The notes under the pieces: model-generated
Databases searched by the model: none
What the model saw: the letters and a program-made list of their open reading frames with translations, nothing else
What the model was told of the DNA's origin: nothing
Shown: piece by piece, positions 1-7,713 of the stretch
Layout of the letters: each line of letters opens with the position of its first letter
How positions within the stretch are numbered: the first letter of the stretch is position 1
NCBI GenBank assembly: GCA_051004015.1
Contig: JBPCKT010000050.1
Location: 1-29,434 of the forward strand
Reading direction: 5' to 3'
DNA length: 29,434 bases
DNA from: SXOA01 sp051004015
GTDB lineage: Bacteria > Planctomycetota > Planctomycetia > Pirellulales > Pirellulaceae
Translations under genes and position numbers: made by a program

Positions 1-117
1 TTGCAACCAACATCACTTTTTTGTGAAACCCCCCGGGGAAACCAACACACCCCCCCCCCCCGCCCAGCAATCTTTGTGGGGAACCCCCCTTGGTTCACCA
101 ACACCCCCCCATTGTCG

Positions 118-206
118 CCTTTCGCTCCGCGAAAGGGCCGGGGACGGGAGTCTTTCGCGTGACAAATCTCTCCAATGCCAGTTACCTCCGCCGCGAAAGA
201 CTCCCG
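118..206. repeat. Nested inverted repeats of the CTTTCGCG motif
   Basis: Two hairpins share one motif. Arms CCTTTCGC (118-125) and GCGAAAGG (129-136) are perfectly complementary around a 3-nt loop. A 15-bp perfect pair then lies at 145-159 and 192-206 around a 32-nt loop, again built on TCTTTCGCG/CGCGAAAGA. The pairing is read directly from the sequence. It looks like a dispersed intergenic palindrome (REP-like); a structured RNA is also possible. No gene is convincing here. Confidence 0.75.
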
Positions 207-291
207 CCCCTCCTGACGTCGATAGTCGGTTGAGCCACCATTCCAACGCAGCTCCGACGCCGCGCGGCGGGCCAGCTACGATCCGCCGTTG

Positions 292-396
292 GGCGCGGGT
301 CTCTGACCCCGCCTCCACTGGGGACCGCAGGTCTCACCGGCGCGCAGGCCTGGAGACCTACGGTCAGCCGTTTCGGCGGGGTCAGAGACCCGCGCC
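292..396. repeat. Large perfect inverted repeat with a nested hairpin
   Basis: Arms of 22 bp at 292-313 and 375-396 are perfectly complementary and enclose 61 nt. Inside, 323-335 and 353-365 pair at 12 of 13 positions around a 17-nt loop. The result is a 105-nt two-tier structure in a region with no gene. It could be a MITE-like element (no target-site duplication is visible), a recombination or protein-binding palindrome, or a folded RNA. The length and perfection of the arms make chance unlikely. Confidence 0.8.
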
Positions 397-867
397 GAAC
401 AGGAGGCGGCACGTGTTTTCGCGGATTCATCGCATTTCTCCTGAAAAGACGCGCACGAATACTTTCATACAATTACCTAAGGATACACATGTCCAGTTGG
501 CACCGTCAAGCCCTCCGCTGCCGGAATTCCGGAAATAGTTCAGACGCCCGGCGAGGACGGTGCTGAAGTGGAAGAAGAGCGTTGCGAGGCGGGGTTCTGG
601 GTCCTTTCGGCTGCCTTGCGGTGGAACGCGAGATGGGTGAGAAACCGACGTGTTTTTGCCGACAGGCTTGCCGATACTGCTCAACGATTTTCACAAGGAA
701 AAATCTTGGCGCGCGCGAATTAGCTCCTCGATCACCTGTCCGTCACTTGACCACATGAACTGTCTCCATTGACTATGGGTATTCCAATTGTTGACTTCTC
801 GCATGTGGATTACTAGGTTATCACGCTGTGGCGCGAGATAATATCAAGTTCGCGGCTTGGGGAAGGT
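397..867. other. Gene-free upstream region with phased TTGAC boxes
   Basis: No reading frame here looks like a protein. Visible items are a perfect 12-bp palindrome CCGGAATTCCGG at 521-532 and three TTGAC[T/C] boxes starting at 747, 769 and 791, spaced by exactly 22 bp. A -10-like GATAAT/TAATAT lies at 837-844, just upstream of the gene at 868. The boxes could be an operator array or alternative -35 elements for that gene; no -35/-10 pair has ideal spacing. Confidence 0.45.
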
Positions 868-1239
868 ATGATGCGGCAGCTGTTGTTTTCGGTGGACGTG
901 GTTGATGTCGGCGCCGAGCGGCTGTATGTTGGCGGCCGCGTCTGCGGAGATCTAATTCGCCTTGGGGACTGCTTTAGCTCTTCAGCGCCTGCGGCAGATC
1001 TGGACCGGGGAATCGCGGCCTCGCACGCTCGCCAGGTATCGCTTGTGGTTAGAGGTATTTTGGCCTACCGCAAGTACCTCAATCAAGTCGATCCGGGCAT
1101 GACGGCCGAGCTGGAGCTAGAACCGCTTGCCGTCGAAATGCCACTGGTAGGTGAGGCTTTGGTTGGCGAGTCGTCGGCTCCGGCGTTCGCAGAATTTGAG
1201 GTTTTGGGCTCCGGTGACTTTCACGTCAAACCCGTGTAG
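868..1239 (+). CDS. Small protein with EF-Tu domain-2-like beta-barrel fold
   Basis: Unnamed 123-residue protein. Residues 5-35 (FSVDVVDVG...LYVGGRVCGDLIRLGD) match the pattern of domain 2 of translational GTPases, the small beta-barrel with a V.GRV..G.I..GD signature. There is no GTPase domain, signal peptide or membrane segment. Planctomycetes carry many such stand-alone small proteins of unknown role, so translation is not implied. A GGAAGG stretch at 861-866 sits 4 nt before a second in-frame ATG at 871 but only 1 nt before 868, so 871 may be the true start. The gene stands alone: repeat-rich DNA lies upstream and a strong hairpin (1261-1327) follows. Coding status is likely; function is unknown. 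Confidence 0.6.
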   Translation: MMRQLLFSVDVVDVGAERLYVGGRVCGDLIRLGDCFSSSAPAADLDRGIAASHARQVSLVVRGILAYRKYLNQVDPGMTAELELEPLAVEMPLVGEALVGESSAPAFAEFEVLGSGDFHVKPV

Positions 1240-1260
1240 AGTCGCCGCGAACAAGTCGCT

Positions 1261-1327
1261 TCACCCGACGGCGGCCGCATGACGGTTTTACAGAGTTCAA
1301 CGACTCACCAGCGGCCGCCGCGGGTGA
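1261..1327. terminator. Long stem-loop between convergent genes
   Basis: Arms 1261-1278 and 1311-1327 pair over 17 bp with a single bulged A and a 32-nt loop. It lies 22 bp after the small gene and about 80 bp from the stop of the convergent vWA gene. There is no T-tract, so an intrinsic terminator is not certain. It may be a two-way transcription block, or a dispersed palindrome like those upstream. Confidence 0.5.
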
Positions 1328-1404
1328 GCTTGTGCGTTCGGCAGCATCGTCGCAAATTTCACTTTCACAATTAGAATGCTGATTTCAAGCACCCGCGACT
1401 TCCA

Positions 1405-3129
1405 CTACGTCCCCTGCCACTTCCAGCCCATCGGCGCCTTGAGATCTTCCGCCGCCATTCGTGCCCACGGCGTGCCGGGGTGTTCCTTGACGATCCGTTC
1501 CAGGTAGAGCTTGGCCTTTTCCGCCATCTTCTTCAGGACGCTGCTCGACTCGAAGCTGTCCGCCTGCTCCAGGTTGTATTCGGTGGCGTCCTTCGGCCCC
1601 TTGCCCGCCTTCAAGCTGGCGATCATCTGGTTGTAACTGTCGTTGCGGACCTTGGCGGCCAGCGTGCGGCCGAAGGCGTAATCGAACTCGGCCTGCCACC
1701 GCGGGCTGGTCAGCTTGTCGCGGTCTCCTTCGCCGGGGACGAGGGCTTCGTAGAGCCGGTCGATTTGCGGGGCGACGCGGGCGGAGGCCTGCTGGGCTTC
1801 GTCCAGCCGCCGCTTGAGCTGCGCCTCGCTGTCACCCTTTTGAAACTGGGTATTCGGGTTGTCGAGAATTTCCGCTTTGCCGATTTTGGCGGCCTCGTGC
1901 AGTGCAGCACGGGCCTTGTTTTCGGTCAGGAGCTCCTGGTAATCCGGCTCGCTGACGTAGTCGGGGGCGTATTTGGCCAGGGTTGGAGTATCGAAACGCA
2001 TCTCGGCTCCGGTGGGCCAGAAGATGATGCCGCCGTAGCCGTAAACTGTCCCGGTGTTAGGCCGAACCGGCACGAATGCGCCGCCCCCGGCGCGGCAGAG
2101 ACGCTCGAGTGCAAAAGGCCCAAAACCCGATTCGATGAGCTCCTCCGTCGGCTTGCCGCGAAAACCATAGCCGGCGACCGGCAGCGGGAGGTTCACGCGT
2201 TCGCTGTAGAGGGATTCAGGGCCGTAGACTGGGTTGTCGTCCTGGGACTTCTGCGATATTTCACCCACGTTTTTCTCGCCGGCCTTGTCTTCAGTTTTCT
2301 CGGCAGTCTTCGCGGAATTCCTTGGCCCTCGGCGGGCCTGCTCTTCAAACGGCGTCGTTTGTCCCCAGGGGGCAGCGGAGCCGACGACGTAGACCGGAAT
2401 CGCTTTGCGTTGAACCAGCGGCGCAACTTCGTCGACCAGCTTGGCATCGTCCCCGACTTCGTTCGTGACGATGACGATGACGAGTTGGCGATCAGCGTCA
2501 TGCAAGGGTCCGAATTTGTCCAGCACCTGCTTCACCGCGGTCAATGTCATTTCCTTGCCAGCGGAGCTCTGCTCGACCTTGCCGAAGCTGTCCCGCACCT
2601 TTTGCCAGTCATCCTCCGGCACTTCCTGCACATATTCCAGCGTCTCATCGAATCCGGCGACGACGCTTTGCAGCTTCTTGTTCTTCTCCAGCGTCATCTG
2701 CTTGACCTCCTGGCTCTCATACCAGGCTTTCGCGCCGGTGGTTGCGCTGCTCAGCAGCTTGTAGTTGCTGGCCGTGCGGTCGAGCAGCCAGACGACAAGC
2801 ACCGGCCCGAGCTCCAGGCTCTTGCCAATCTCGGCCGTCACTTTGCGGACCGCCACTTCCTCCGGCGAGCCTGTGCTCACCACGGTACTGCGGCTGGCCT
2901 GGTAGGCCTTATCGATAACATCCAGCTCTTCCTGTACCTTGGGCTTCGGCTTGCGGGACGTGTTTTCCGGCGTGAGAACTTTCTTGACGATCACCTTGGT
3001 CTTGGGCTTGGGGGCAGCGCTGCCGGGCGTTTTGAACTCGGTCCCCTTGCAGCCGGCGATGAAACACACCGCGGCGGCAAAGAGCAGAAGTTCGGAGACA
3101 GCGCTTTTCAAATTGAACTTGGTCTTCAT
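1405..3129 (-). CDS. vWA-like lipoprotein
   Basis: 574-residue exported protein. A hydrophobic N-terminus ends in the lipobox IAGC with Cys27, so it should be a lipid-anchored envelope protein. Residues about 108-250 look like a von Willebrand A (Rossmann-type) domain: a beta strand followed by DRTAS at about 116-120, a variant of the metal-binding DxSxS motif, then LVIVIVTNEVGDD and IPVYVVG strands. A low-complexity acidic linker (about 265-300) and a helical C-terminal half follow; LYLERIVKEHPGTPWA near the end resembles a TPR-like tail. Such proteins usually act in protein binding; no enzyme activity is indicated. It is the second gene of an operon: its ATG lies 4 bp past the stop of the hydrolase gene, whose tail supplies its weak ribosome site (TAGGGTT). 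Confidence 0.8.
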   Translation of the reverse strand: MKTKFNLKSAVSELLLFAAAVCFIAGCKGTEFKTPGSAAPKPKTKVIVKKVLTPENTSRKPKPKVQEELDVIDKAYQASRSTVVSTGSPEEVAVRKVTAEIGKSLELGPVLVVWLLDRTASNYKLLSSATTGAKAWYESQEVKQMTLEKNKKLQSVVAGFDETLEYVQEVPEDDWQKVRDSFGKVEQSSAGKEMTLTAVKQVLDKFGPLHDADRQLVIVIVTNEVGDDAKLVDEVAPLVQRKAIPVYVVGSAAPWGQTTPFEEQARRGPRNSAKTAEKTEDKAGEKNVGEISQKSQDDNPVYGPESLYSERVNLPLPVAGYGFRGKPTEELIESGFGPFALERLCRAGGGAFVPVRPNTGTVYGYGGIIFWPTGAEMRFDTPTLAKYAPDYVSEPDYQELLTENKARAALHEAAKIGKAEILDNPNTQFQKGDSEAQLKRRLDEAQQASARVAPQIDRLYEALVPGEGDRDKLTSPRWQAEFDYAFGRTLAAKVRNDSYNQMIASLKAGKGPKDATEYNLEQADSFESSSVLKKMAEKAKLYLERIVKEHPGTPWARMAAEDLKAPMGWKWQGT

Positions 3130-3133
3130 AACC

Positions 3134-5149
3134 CTACTTTACTTCAAAATCGCCGCGAAATTTTTCCGACAGAGCTTTCAGCCGCGGCACATCCTCTTCC
3201 AGCAAATGGCGGGCGGCAACAAGCTCCTCGGCGGCAGCCAGGTACTGTTTTTGATAGTCGGCAAAATCGCGGTAGCGTTCCAGGATGGCCGGCCGGGGAT
3301 CTTTATTGGCGATTCGCTCTTCTTTTGTTCGGGGAAAAGGGATGTAGCTGCCTTGTAGCGCGAGCAAATCCCCTTCCGCACCAATGGAAGCGTGCCGCAG
3401 GTTCCAACTGGCATGCGTGGCCACGGGAACCTTGACGGCGGGCAGCAGCAGCGTTCCCCGCTCATTGCCATCGGGTCCATGCGCCGGCACCCGCACGCCG
3501 TAATGGCCGCGTACTTCCGGCGGCTCTAGCGCGGCAATCTGCTCCGTCTGCCACTGCGGGCCGCGATACAAATAGTCCGGCTGTTGAATGACCTGCGGGT
3601 ACTTCACGCCCGGGATTGCGGGCCAGCCGCTCTTTTCCCGCTGCCAGGAGACAAGAGTCCCGCTTGCAATTCGTGGATAGACGCTTGGCGGCGGCTCCTG
3701 GTCGTGCTTCACCCAGGCATCGAGGGCAATCAATAGTGCCCGCATCAGCGGCCGATAGTCCGCGGGGCTCGCCGGCAATTGGCCGGGGCCGCGCGGGCCG
3801 GGGACACCGCTGCCCGCGCCATGCTGCGTGCCGCCAAAAGTGTAGAGCCGGACTTCGGGCGGAATCTCCGCATCTTCTTTGCCGAGCGGATCGGTATGCA
3901 CCAGCGAACCGCTGCGGTGCCAGTACTCACTGGAGGACTGCGTGTGAAACACCTTGGGAACCGTCTTATCTTGGCGGCAGCGGCGGAGGATGCCGCCGGT
4001 TTCTTCCGTGAATGGATCGCGAGAATCGCCGTAGGTGAAGGGAAAGAAATCGGCTGGAAAAAGATGTTCTTCATGCTGGCAGTTGGTGCGCGTCGGCGAA
4101 GCGAAGCGATGGTTGAACGATCCCAAGCCCCCTCCCGCCACGTGCGAGATGACCCCGTCGAACACCTGACGTCGCTGTTCATCGGCATTGAATCCGTCGT
4201 GCAGGAATTGCCGCAGGCAGCGGCCGCTTTGCGACGTCCCAAAGCCGTGCGCCCGGCTGACGACAGGCTTGCCGGCATGAATCAGCGGATTGTGCTTGGT
4301 CGTATCAAGCTTGAGAAAGGAGACAAGGTCGCGGATTCCGGCCAGGCCGACGCCTTGCACCACGGAGCCTTCCCCCTCGTATACGACTTCATAAATCCAA
4401 CCTGGCTTGAGGCCACCTGTCACTTCCAATTCCACCACCGGCATTGGCCAGGGGCGATCCTGATAGGCAACGTCGGTCACGATCAGCTTCCAATCGTCGC
4501 GCGGCACAGCCTTTCGTGGTTCCGCTTCCCGCTCGCGGACTGTGAGGGTTGCCGAGGCTAAGCCTTTGGAAGTGGGCCAATAGCTGCCTTGCCGGCCGCG
4601 ATGGGCCAGGCAAGCCTTGGCAGTTTCCTTATCGACAATCACCTCCTGCCGCACGATACCTTGAATTGGCCGTCCGTTTTCAGTCGCCGTCGGCGCCCAC
4701 ATCTTGAACCGCCCCCCTTCCGGCAGCACTTCCGCTATCCAGCCGCTCCAGACGACGATGAAGCCCTGCCGCAAGAGGAAATCGTCCGCGCCTCCGTCGA
4801 AGATGCCCGGTGCGGTCTTGTTGCCGCGGTTGTTGACTTCGTAGAGTAACGCACCGTTAGCTTTGCTCATGTCCGTGGGGACCAGAATCTCGAAGTCTGC
4901 CCAGAACTCGACCTTGCCGTCCTCGTTCCGTTCGGCCAGCGATAAATCCCGCACGATCTTGTTGGCAGCCACTTCTGGATCGAGCGCGAAATGCACGATC
5001 CCGGTCCACTTTTCATAGCTGCCCCGGTCGCCATGTACCTTTCCTGCGGCGTAGGGCTCCTTCTTTTGAATCTCGAGGCGGGTGACTTCCGCCTGCGCCA
5101 AAGAGCCCCCTAGGATCAACAGCAGCATCGTCAGCAGAGGGCGGCTCAT
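3134..5149 (-). CDS. Exported alpha/beta hydrolase (Abhydrolase_10 type)
   Basis: 671-residue hydrolase. The chosen ATG has GGGAGA 5 nt upstream and opens a clean signal peptide (MSRPLLTMLLLILGGSLAQA); an in-frame start at 5281 would bury this behind 44 unlikely residues. The motif GFGTSQSGR places the likely nucleophile at Ser306, and the flanking RAHGFGTSQSGRCLRQFL region is typical of the large alpha/beta hydrolases annotated as Abhydrolase_10. The Asp and His partners cannot be fixed by eye. The substrate is unknown; esters or small polyketide-like compounds are guesses. It leads a two-gene operon with the vWA lipoprotein and is divergent from the kelch gene. A promoter is visible at 5189-5217. 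Confidence 0.82.
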   Translation of the reverse strand: MSRPLLTMLLLILGGSLAQAEVTRLEIQKKEPYAAGKVHGDRGSYEKWTGIVHFALDPEVAANKIVRDLSLAERNEDGKVEFWADFEILVPTDMSKANGALLYEVNNRGNKTAPGIFDGGADDFLLRQGFIVVWSGWIAEVLPEGGRFKMWAPTATENGRPIQGIVRQEVIVDKETAKACLAHRGRQGSYWPTSKGLASATLTVREREAEPRKAVPRDDWKLIVTDVAYQDRPWPMPVVELEVTGGLKPGWIYEVVYEGEGSVVQGVGLAGIRDLVSFLKLDTTKHNPLIHAGKPVVSRAHGFGTSQSGRCLRQFLHDGFNADEQRRQVFDGVISHVAGGGLGSFNHRFASPTRTNCQHEEHLFPADFFPFTYGDSRDPFTEETGGILRRCRQDKTVPKVFHTQSSSEYWHRSGSLVHTDPLGKEDAEIPPEVRLYTFGGTQHGAGSGVPGPRGPGQLPASPADYRPLMRALLIALDAWVKHDQEPPPSVYPRIASGTLVSWQREKSGWPAIPGVKYPQVIQQPDYLYRGPQWQTEQIAALEPPEVRGHYGVRVPAHGPDGNERGTLLLPAVKVPVATHASWNLRHASIGAEGDLLALQGSYIPFPRTKEERIANKDPRPAILERYRDFADYQKQYLAAAEELVAARHLLEEDVPRLKALSEKFRGDFEVK

Positions 5150-5188
5150 CGTTCTCTCCCATGGAACTCGCGCGGAGACTGGAACCGG

Positions 5189-5217
5189 ATTATCACCCGG
5201 CTTCGGCTCTTCGTCAC
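5189..5217 (-). promoter_or_regulatory. Sigma70-like promoter for the hydrolase operon
   Basis: Read on the minus strand: GTGACG (-35, 4 of 6) at 5217-5212, a 17-bp spacer, and GATAAT (-10, 5 of 6) at 5194-5189. It gives a 5' leader of about 30 nt with a GGGAGA ribosome site. It lies in the 141-bp divergent gap shared with the kelch gene. Confidence 0.5.
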
Positions 5218-5290
5218 TACCAGCAAGGCACCGCCGGCTGGTAACATAGTCACGAGTTTGATTCGCCAACCGCTGACCCACTGAACGCCC

Positions 5291-6310
5291 ATGAGACTCT
5301 CTGCCGCGATCCTTTCGTTCATTCTACTTCTCGCCGTATCCTTAGGGGCGGAAGACAAGAAGGCCCCAAGCTGGATTCGCATCACCGAGAAGGCCCCCTG
5401 GCAGGCGAGGGACTCGTCCGGTGAGGTCGTCTTCAAGGACCAACTCTGGATTCTCGGCGGCTGGTTTCAGTCGTTCGAGGCCCCGCCGCGAGATGTTTGG
5501 AGCTCGCCGGACGGCAAGACATGGAAGCTCGTGCAGAAGGAAGCTCCCTGGAAGCACAGCGATCTGCCAATGATGCTCGCCTTTCAGGACAAGATGTGGA
5601 TCTTTGGCGGCTGGTATAACGGTCGGCTGCCCGGACATTCCGCCAGCAGCGAGGTGTGGTCCTCTTCCGAGGGCGAGAAGTGGGAGCAAGCCACCGCCAA
5701 AGCCGGCTGGAGCCCGCGCCTGGCCGCCGGAGCCGTCGTCTTCAAGGACAAGATGTGGGTGCTTGGCGGGACCGAGAACTATTACTTCGGCGACAAGAAG
5801 AGCCTGAAGAATGACGTTTGGTATTCCGCCGATGGAAAGGAGTGGAAACAAGCCACTGAAAACGCCGGCTGGTCCCCGCGAGCTTATCACAACGCGGTGG
5901 TGCATGACGGCAAGATGTGGGTGCTGGGTGGCGGGAACTATGTTCCCGAGCCGCTCTACGAAGCGAAGAACGACGTCTGGTGCTCCGACGACGGCATCCA
6001 CTGGACCGAGGTGACGGCCAAGGCCCCCTGGTCTCCTCGCCTCTGGTTCTCGTCGGTCGTTTACCGCGATCACCTTTGGGTCCTCGGCGGCTGGTCCAAC
6101 AATCCCAACAAGAACTGGCCGGACGTTTGGTACTCGAAGGACGGCAAGGAGTGGACCGAGTTCAAATCCCAGACGAGTTGGAAGGAGCGGCACGAGCACT
6201 CGGCCTATGTCTTTCAGGATAAGATTTGGGTCGCCGGCGGACACGCCCAGCCGCTCTCCAGCGAAGTCTGGTCGCTGGAAATTCCCCCGGACTGGTTCAA
6301 GGACAAGTAA
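5291..6310 (+). CDS. Exported kelch-type six-bladed propeller protein
   Basis: 339-residue protein with a signal peptide (MRLSAAILSFILLLAVSLGA). It is built almost wholly from kelch-like repeats: six copies of the core [LMI]W[IV]xGG (LWILGG, MWIFGG, MWVLGG twice, LWVLGG, IWVAGG), each followed by a DVWxSxDGxxW strand. The repeat number fits one six-bladed beta-propeller. Kelch propellers bind proteins or sugars; no catalytic residues are evident. It is the first gene of an apparent operon, with only 3 bp before the PQQ-propeller gene. The periplasm or cell surface is the expected site. The ligand is unknown. Confidence 0.85.
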   Translation: MRLSAAILSFILLLAVSLGAEDKKAPSWIRITEKAPWQARDSSGEVVFKDQLWILGGWFQSFEAPPRDVWSSPDGKTWKLVQKEAPWKHSDLPMMLAFQDKMWIFGGWYNGRLPGHSASSEVWSSSEGEKWEQATAKAGWSPRLAAGAVVFKDKMWVLGGTENYYFGDKKSLKNDVWYSADGKEWKQATENAGWSPRAYHNAVVHDGKMWVLGGGNYVPEPLYEAKNDVWCSDDGIHWTEVTAKAPWSPRLWFSSVVYRDHLWVLGGWSNNPNKNWPDVWYSKDGKEWTEFKSQTSWKERHEHSAYVFQDKIWVAGGHAQPLSSEVWSLEIPPDWFKDK

Positions 6311-6313
6311 CCG

Positions 6314-7660
6314 ATGAGGACTGCGATGAAATGCCTGGTCTTGCTCTTGTTCGCAGCCGCAATTACAGGTTGCGACTCTCCACCTGGTTCTGTCGCGAGC
6401 CCTCCGGTGATTCAGCCGGTCTCGCTGGCGGCTGCCGAGGAGAAGGAAGGAGGCATCGCTGATTTTCCCAAGCTGAGTGCCGAAAGTGATTGGCCCTGGT
6501 GGCGCGGTCCCAGCCGCAACGGCCATGCGCATGAATCGGCGAAGCCGCCGACCACTTGGAGCGAAACCAAGAACGTCGTCTGGAAGACCCCGCTGCCAGG
6601 TCGCGGCCATAGCAGTCCGATTATCGTCGCGGACCGCATTTTGTTGACGACCGCGGATGAGGCCAAACAGCAGCAATCGGTACTGGCGCTCGACCGCAAG
6701 ACCGCCAAGCAGCTCTGGAGGAAGGACATCAGCCAGGGAGGCTTCTCGAAGCTCCATGACAAGAATACCCATGCCACGCCCAGCATCGCCAGCGACGGCG
6801 AACGGCTGTTCGTGGTCTTCTGCCATCATGAAAGCGTGCAATTGACGGTTCTGACACTCGCCGGAAAGGAAGTCTGGCATAAGACGGTCAACCCTTTCCG
6901 ACCTCGGCGCTATGAATACGGCTATGCTCCCTCGCCGCTGATTTATCGCGATACCGTCATTATCTCTGCCGAGTATGACGGCGATGCTTCCCTGGCCGCC
7001 TTCGACCGGCAGAGCGGCAAGGAAGTCTGGCGCACGCCGCGGCCGGGCAACATCAGCTACTCGTCGCCCGTCGTCGCGCACCTGGCGGGGCGGGACCAAC
7101 TGCTCCTCAGCGGAGCCGACCAGGTCTGCAGCTACGATCCCAATAGCGGCAAACTTCTCTGGTCCACGCCGGGAACCACAGCCGCCACTTGCGGCACCAT
7201 CGTTTGGGACGGCAATATCGTTTTCGCCAGCGGCGGCTATCCCAAGTCGGAAACACTGGCCATCAAAGCGGATGGTAGCGGCGAAGTTTTGTGGCGGAAC
7301 GGGCAGAAGTGCTATGAGCAGTCGATGCTCGCCACTGACGGCCATCTCTATGCCCTGACCGGCAGCGGCGTGATCTATTGCTGGCGAGGAAATGATGGAG
7401 AGGAGTTGTGGAACAAACGGCTGCGAGGGCCGGTCAGTGCCTCCCCCGTCCTGGCCGGTGGCAACATTTACTGGGGGGACGAACTGGGCACGGTATACGT
7501 CTGCCAAGCCAATCCCGAAAAGTTCGAGCTCGTCAGCCGGAACCAGCTTCTCGAAGATTCCTTCGCCAGTCCCGCCGTCAGCGGCAATCAGCTCTTTCTC
7601 CGCGTTGCCAAACGAGGGGGCAAGCGGGAGGAATTTCTGTACTGTTTGGGGAACAAATAG
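6314..7660 (+). CDS. PQQ-type beta-propeller lipoprotein (BamB-like fold)
   Basis: 448-residue lipoprotein: the N-terminus MRTAMKCLVLLLFAAAITGC ends in a lipobox (ITGC). The body has repeated strands of the PQQ/quinoprotein propeller class (VLALDRKTAKQLWRKD, LAAFDRQSGKEVWRT, SYDPNSGKLLWST, IYCWRGNDGEELWNK), giving seven to eight blades. This group is widely annotated as BamB-like in planctomycetes, but neither PQQ binding nor a role in outer-membrane assembly follows from the fold; no dehydrogenase active site is seen. WPWWRGPSRNG after the lipobox is a hallmark of the planctomycete proteins. An alternative start at 6326 keeps the lipobox. It lies 3 bp after the kelch gene and 51 bp before the cytochrome gene. 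Confidence 0.85.
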   Translation: MRTAMKCLVLLLFAAAITGCDSPPGSVASPPVIQPVSLAAAEEKEGGIADFPKLSAESDWPWWRGPSRNGHAHESAKPPTTWSETKNVVWKTPLPGRGHSSPIIVADRILLTTADEAKQQQSVLALDRKTAKQLWRKDISQGGFSKLHDKNTHATPSIASDGERLFVVFCHHESVQLTVLTLAGKEVWHKTVNPFRPRRYEYGYAPSPLIYRDTVIISAEYDGDASLAAFDRQSGKEVWRTPRPGNISYSSPVVAHLAGRDQLLLSGADQVCSYDPNSGKLLWSTPGTTAATCGTIVWDGNIVFASGGYPKSETLAIKADGSGEVLWRNGQKCYEQSMLATDGHLYALTGSGVIYCWRGNDGEELWNKRLRGPVSASPVLAGGNIYWGDELGTVYVCQANPEKFELVSRNQLLEDSFASPAVSGNQLFLRVAKRGGKREEFLYCLGNK

Positions 7661-7707
7661 AGCGCGGCCTTCCGCGTTGGATCGCTGCGAGGCACCCTTA
7701 AAAATGC

Positions 7708-7713
7708 TAGAAT
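7708..7713 (+). promoter_or_regulatory. Extended -10 box overlapping the cytochrome gene start
   Basis: TGCTAGAAT (7705-7713) fits an extended -10 (TGnTATAAT, 5 of 6 in the hexamer); the -35 region (CTGCGA at 17 bp) is poor. If used, transcription would begin near 7720, right at the ATGs at 7721 and 7724, giving a leaderless or near-leaderless message. Confidence 0.35.

Noticed and set aside
23..538. 171-codon plus-strand frame at the left end
   Set aside because: It runs straight through the large inverted repeats and has a Pro/Arg-rich, domain-free translation.
1480..3435. 651-codon plus-strand frame
   Set aside because: Antisense to the vWA and hydrolase genes and without recognisable protein features.
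6314..7660. PQQ-dependent dehydrogenase
   Set aside because: Only the propeller fold is evident; catalytic and calcium-binding residues of quinoprotein dehydrogenases were not found, and the length is too short.
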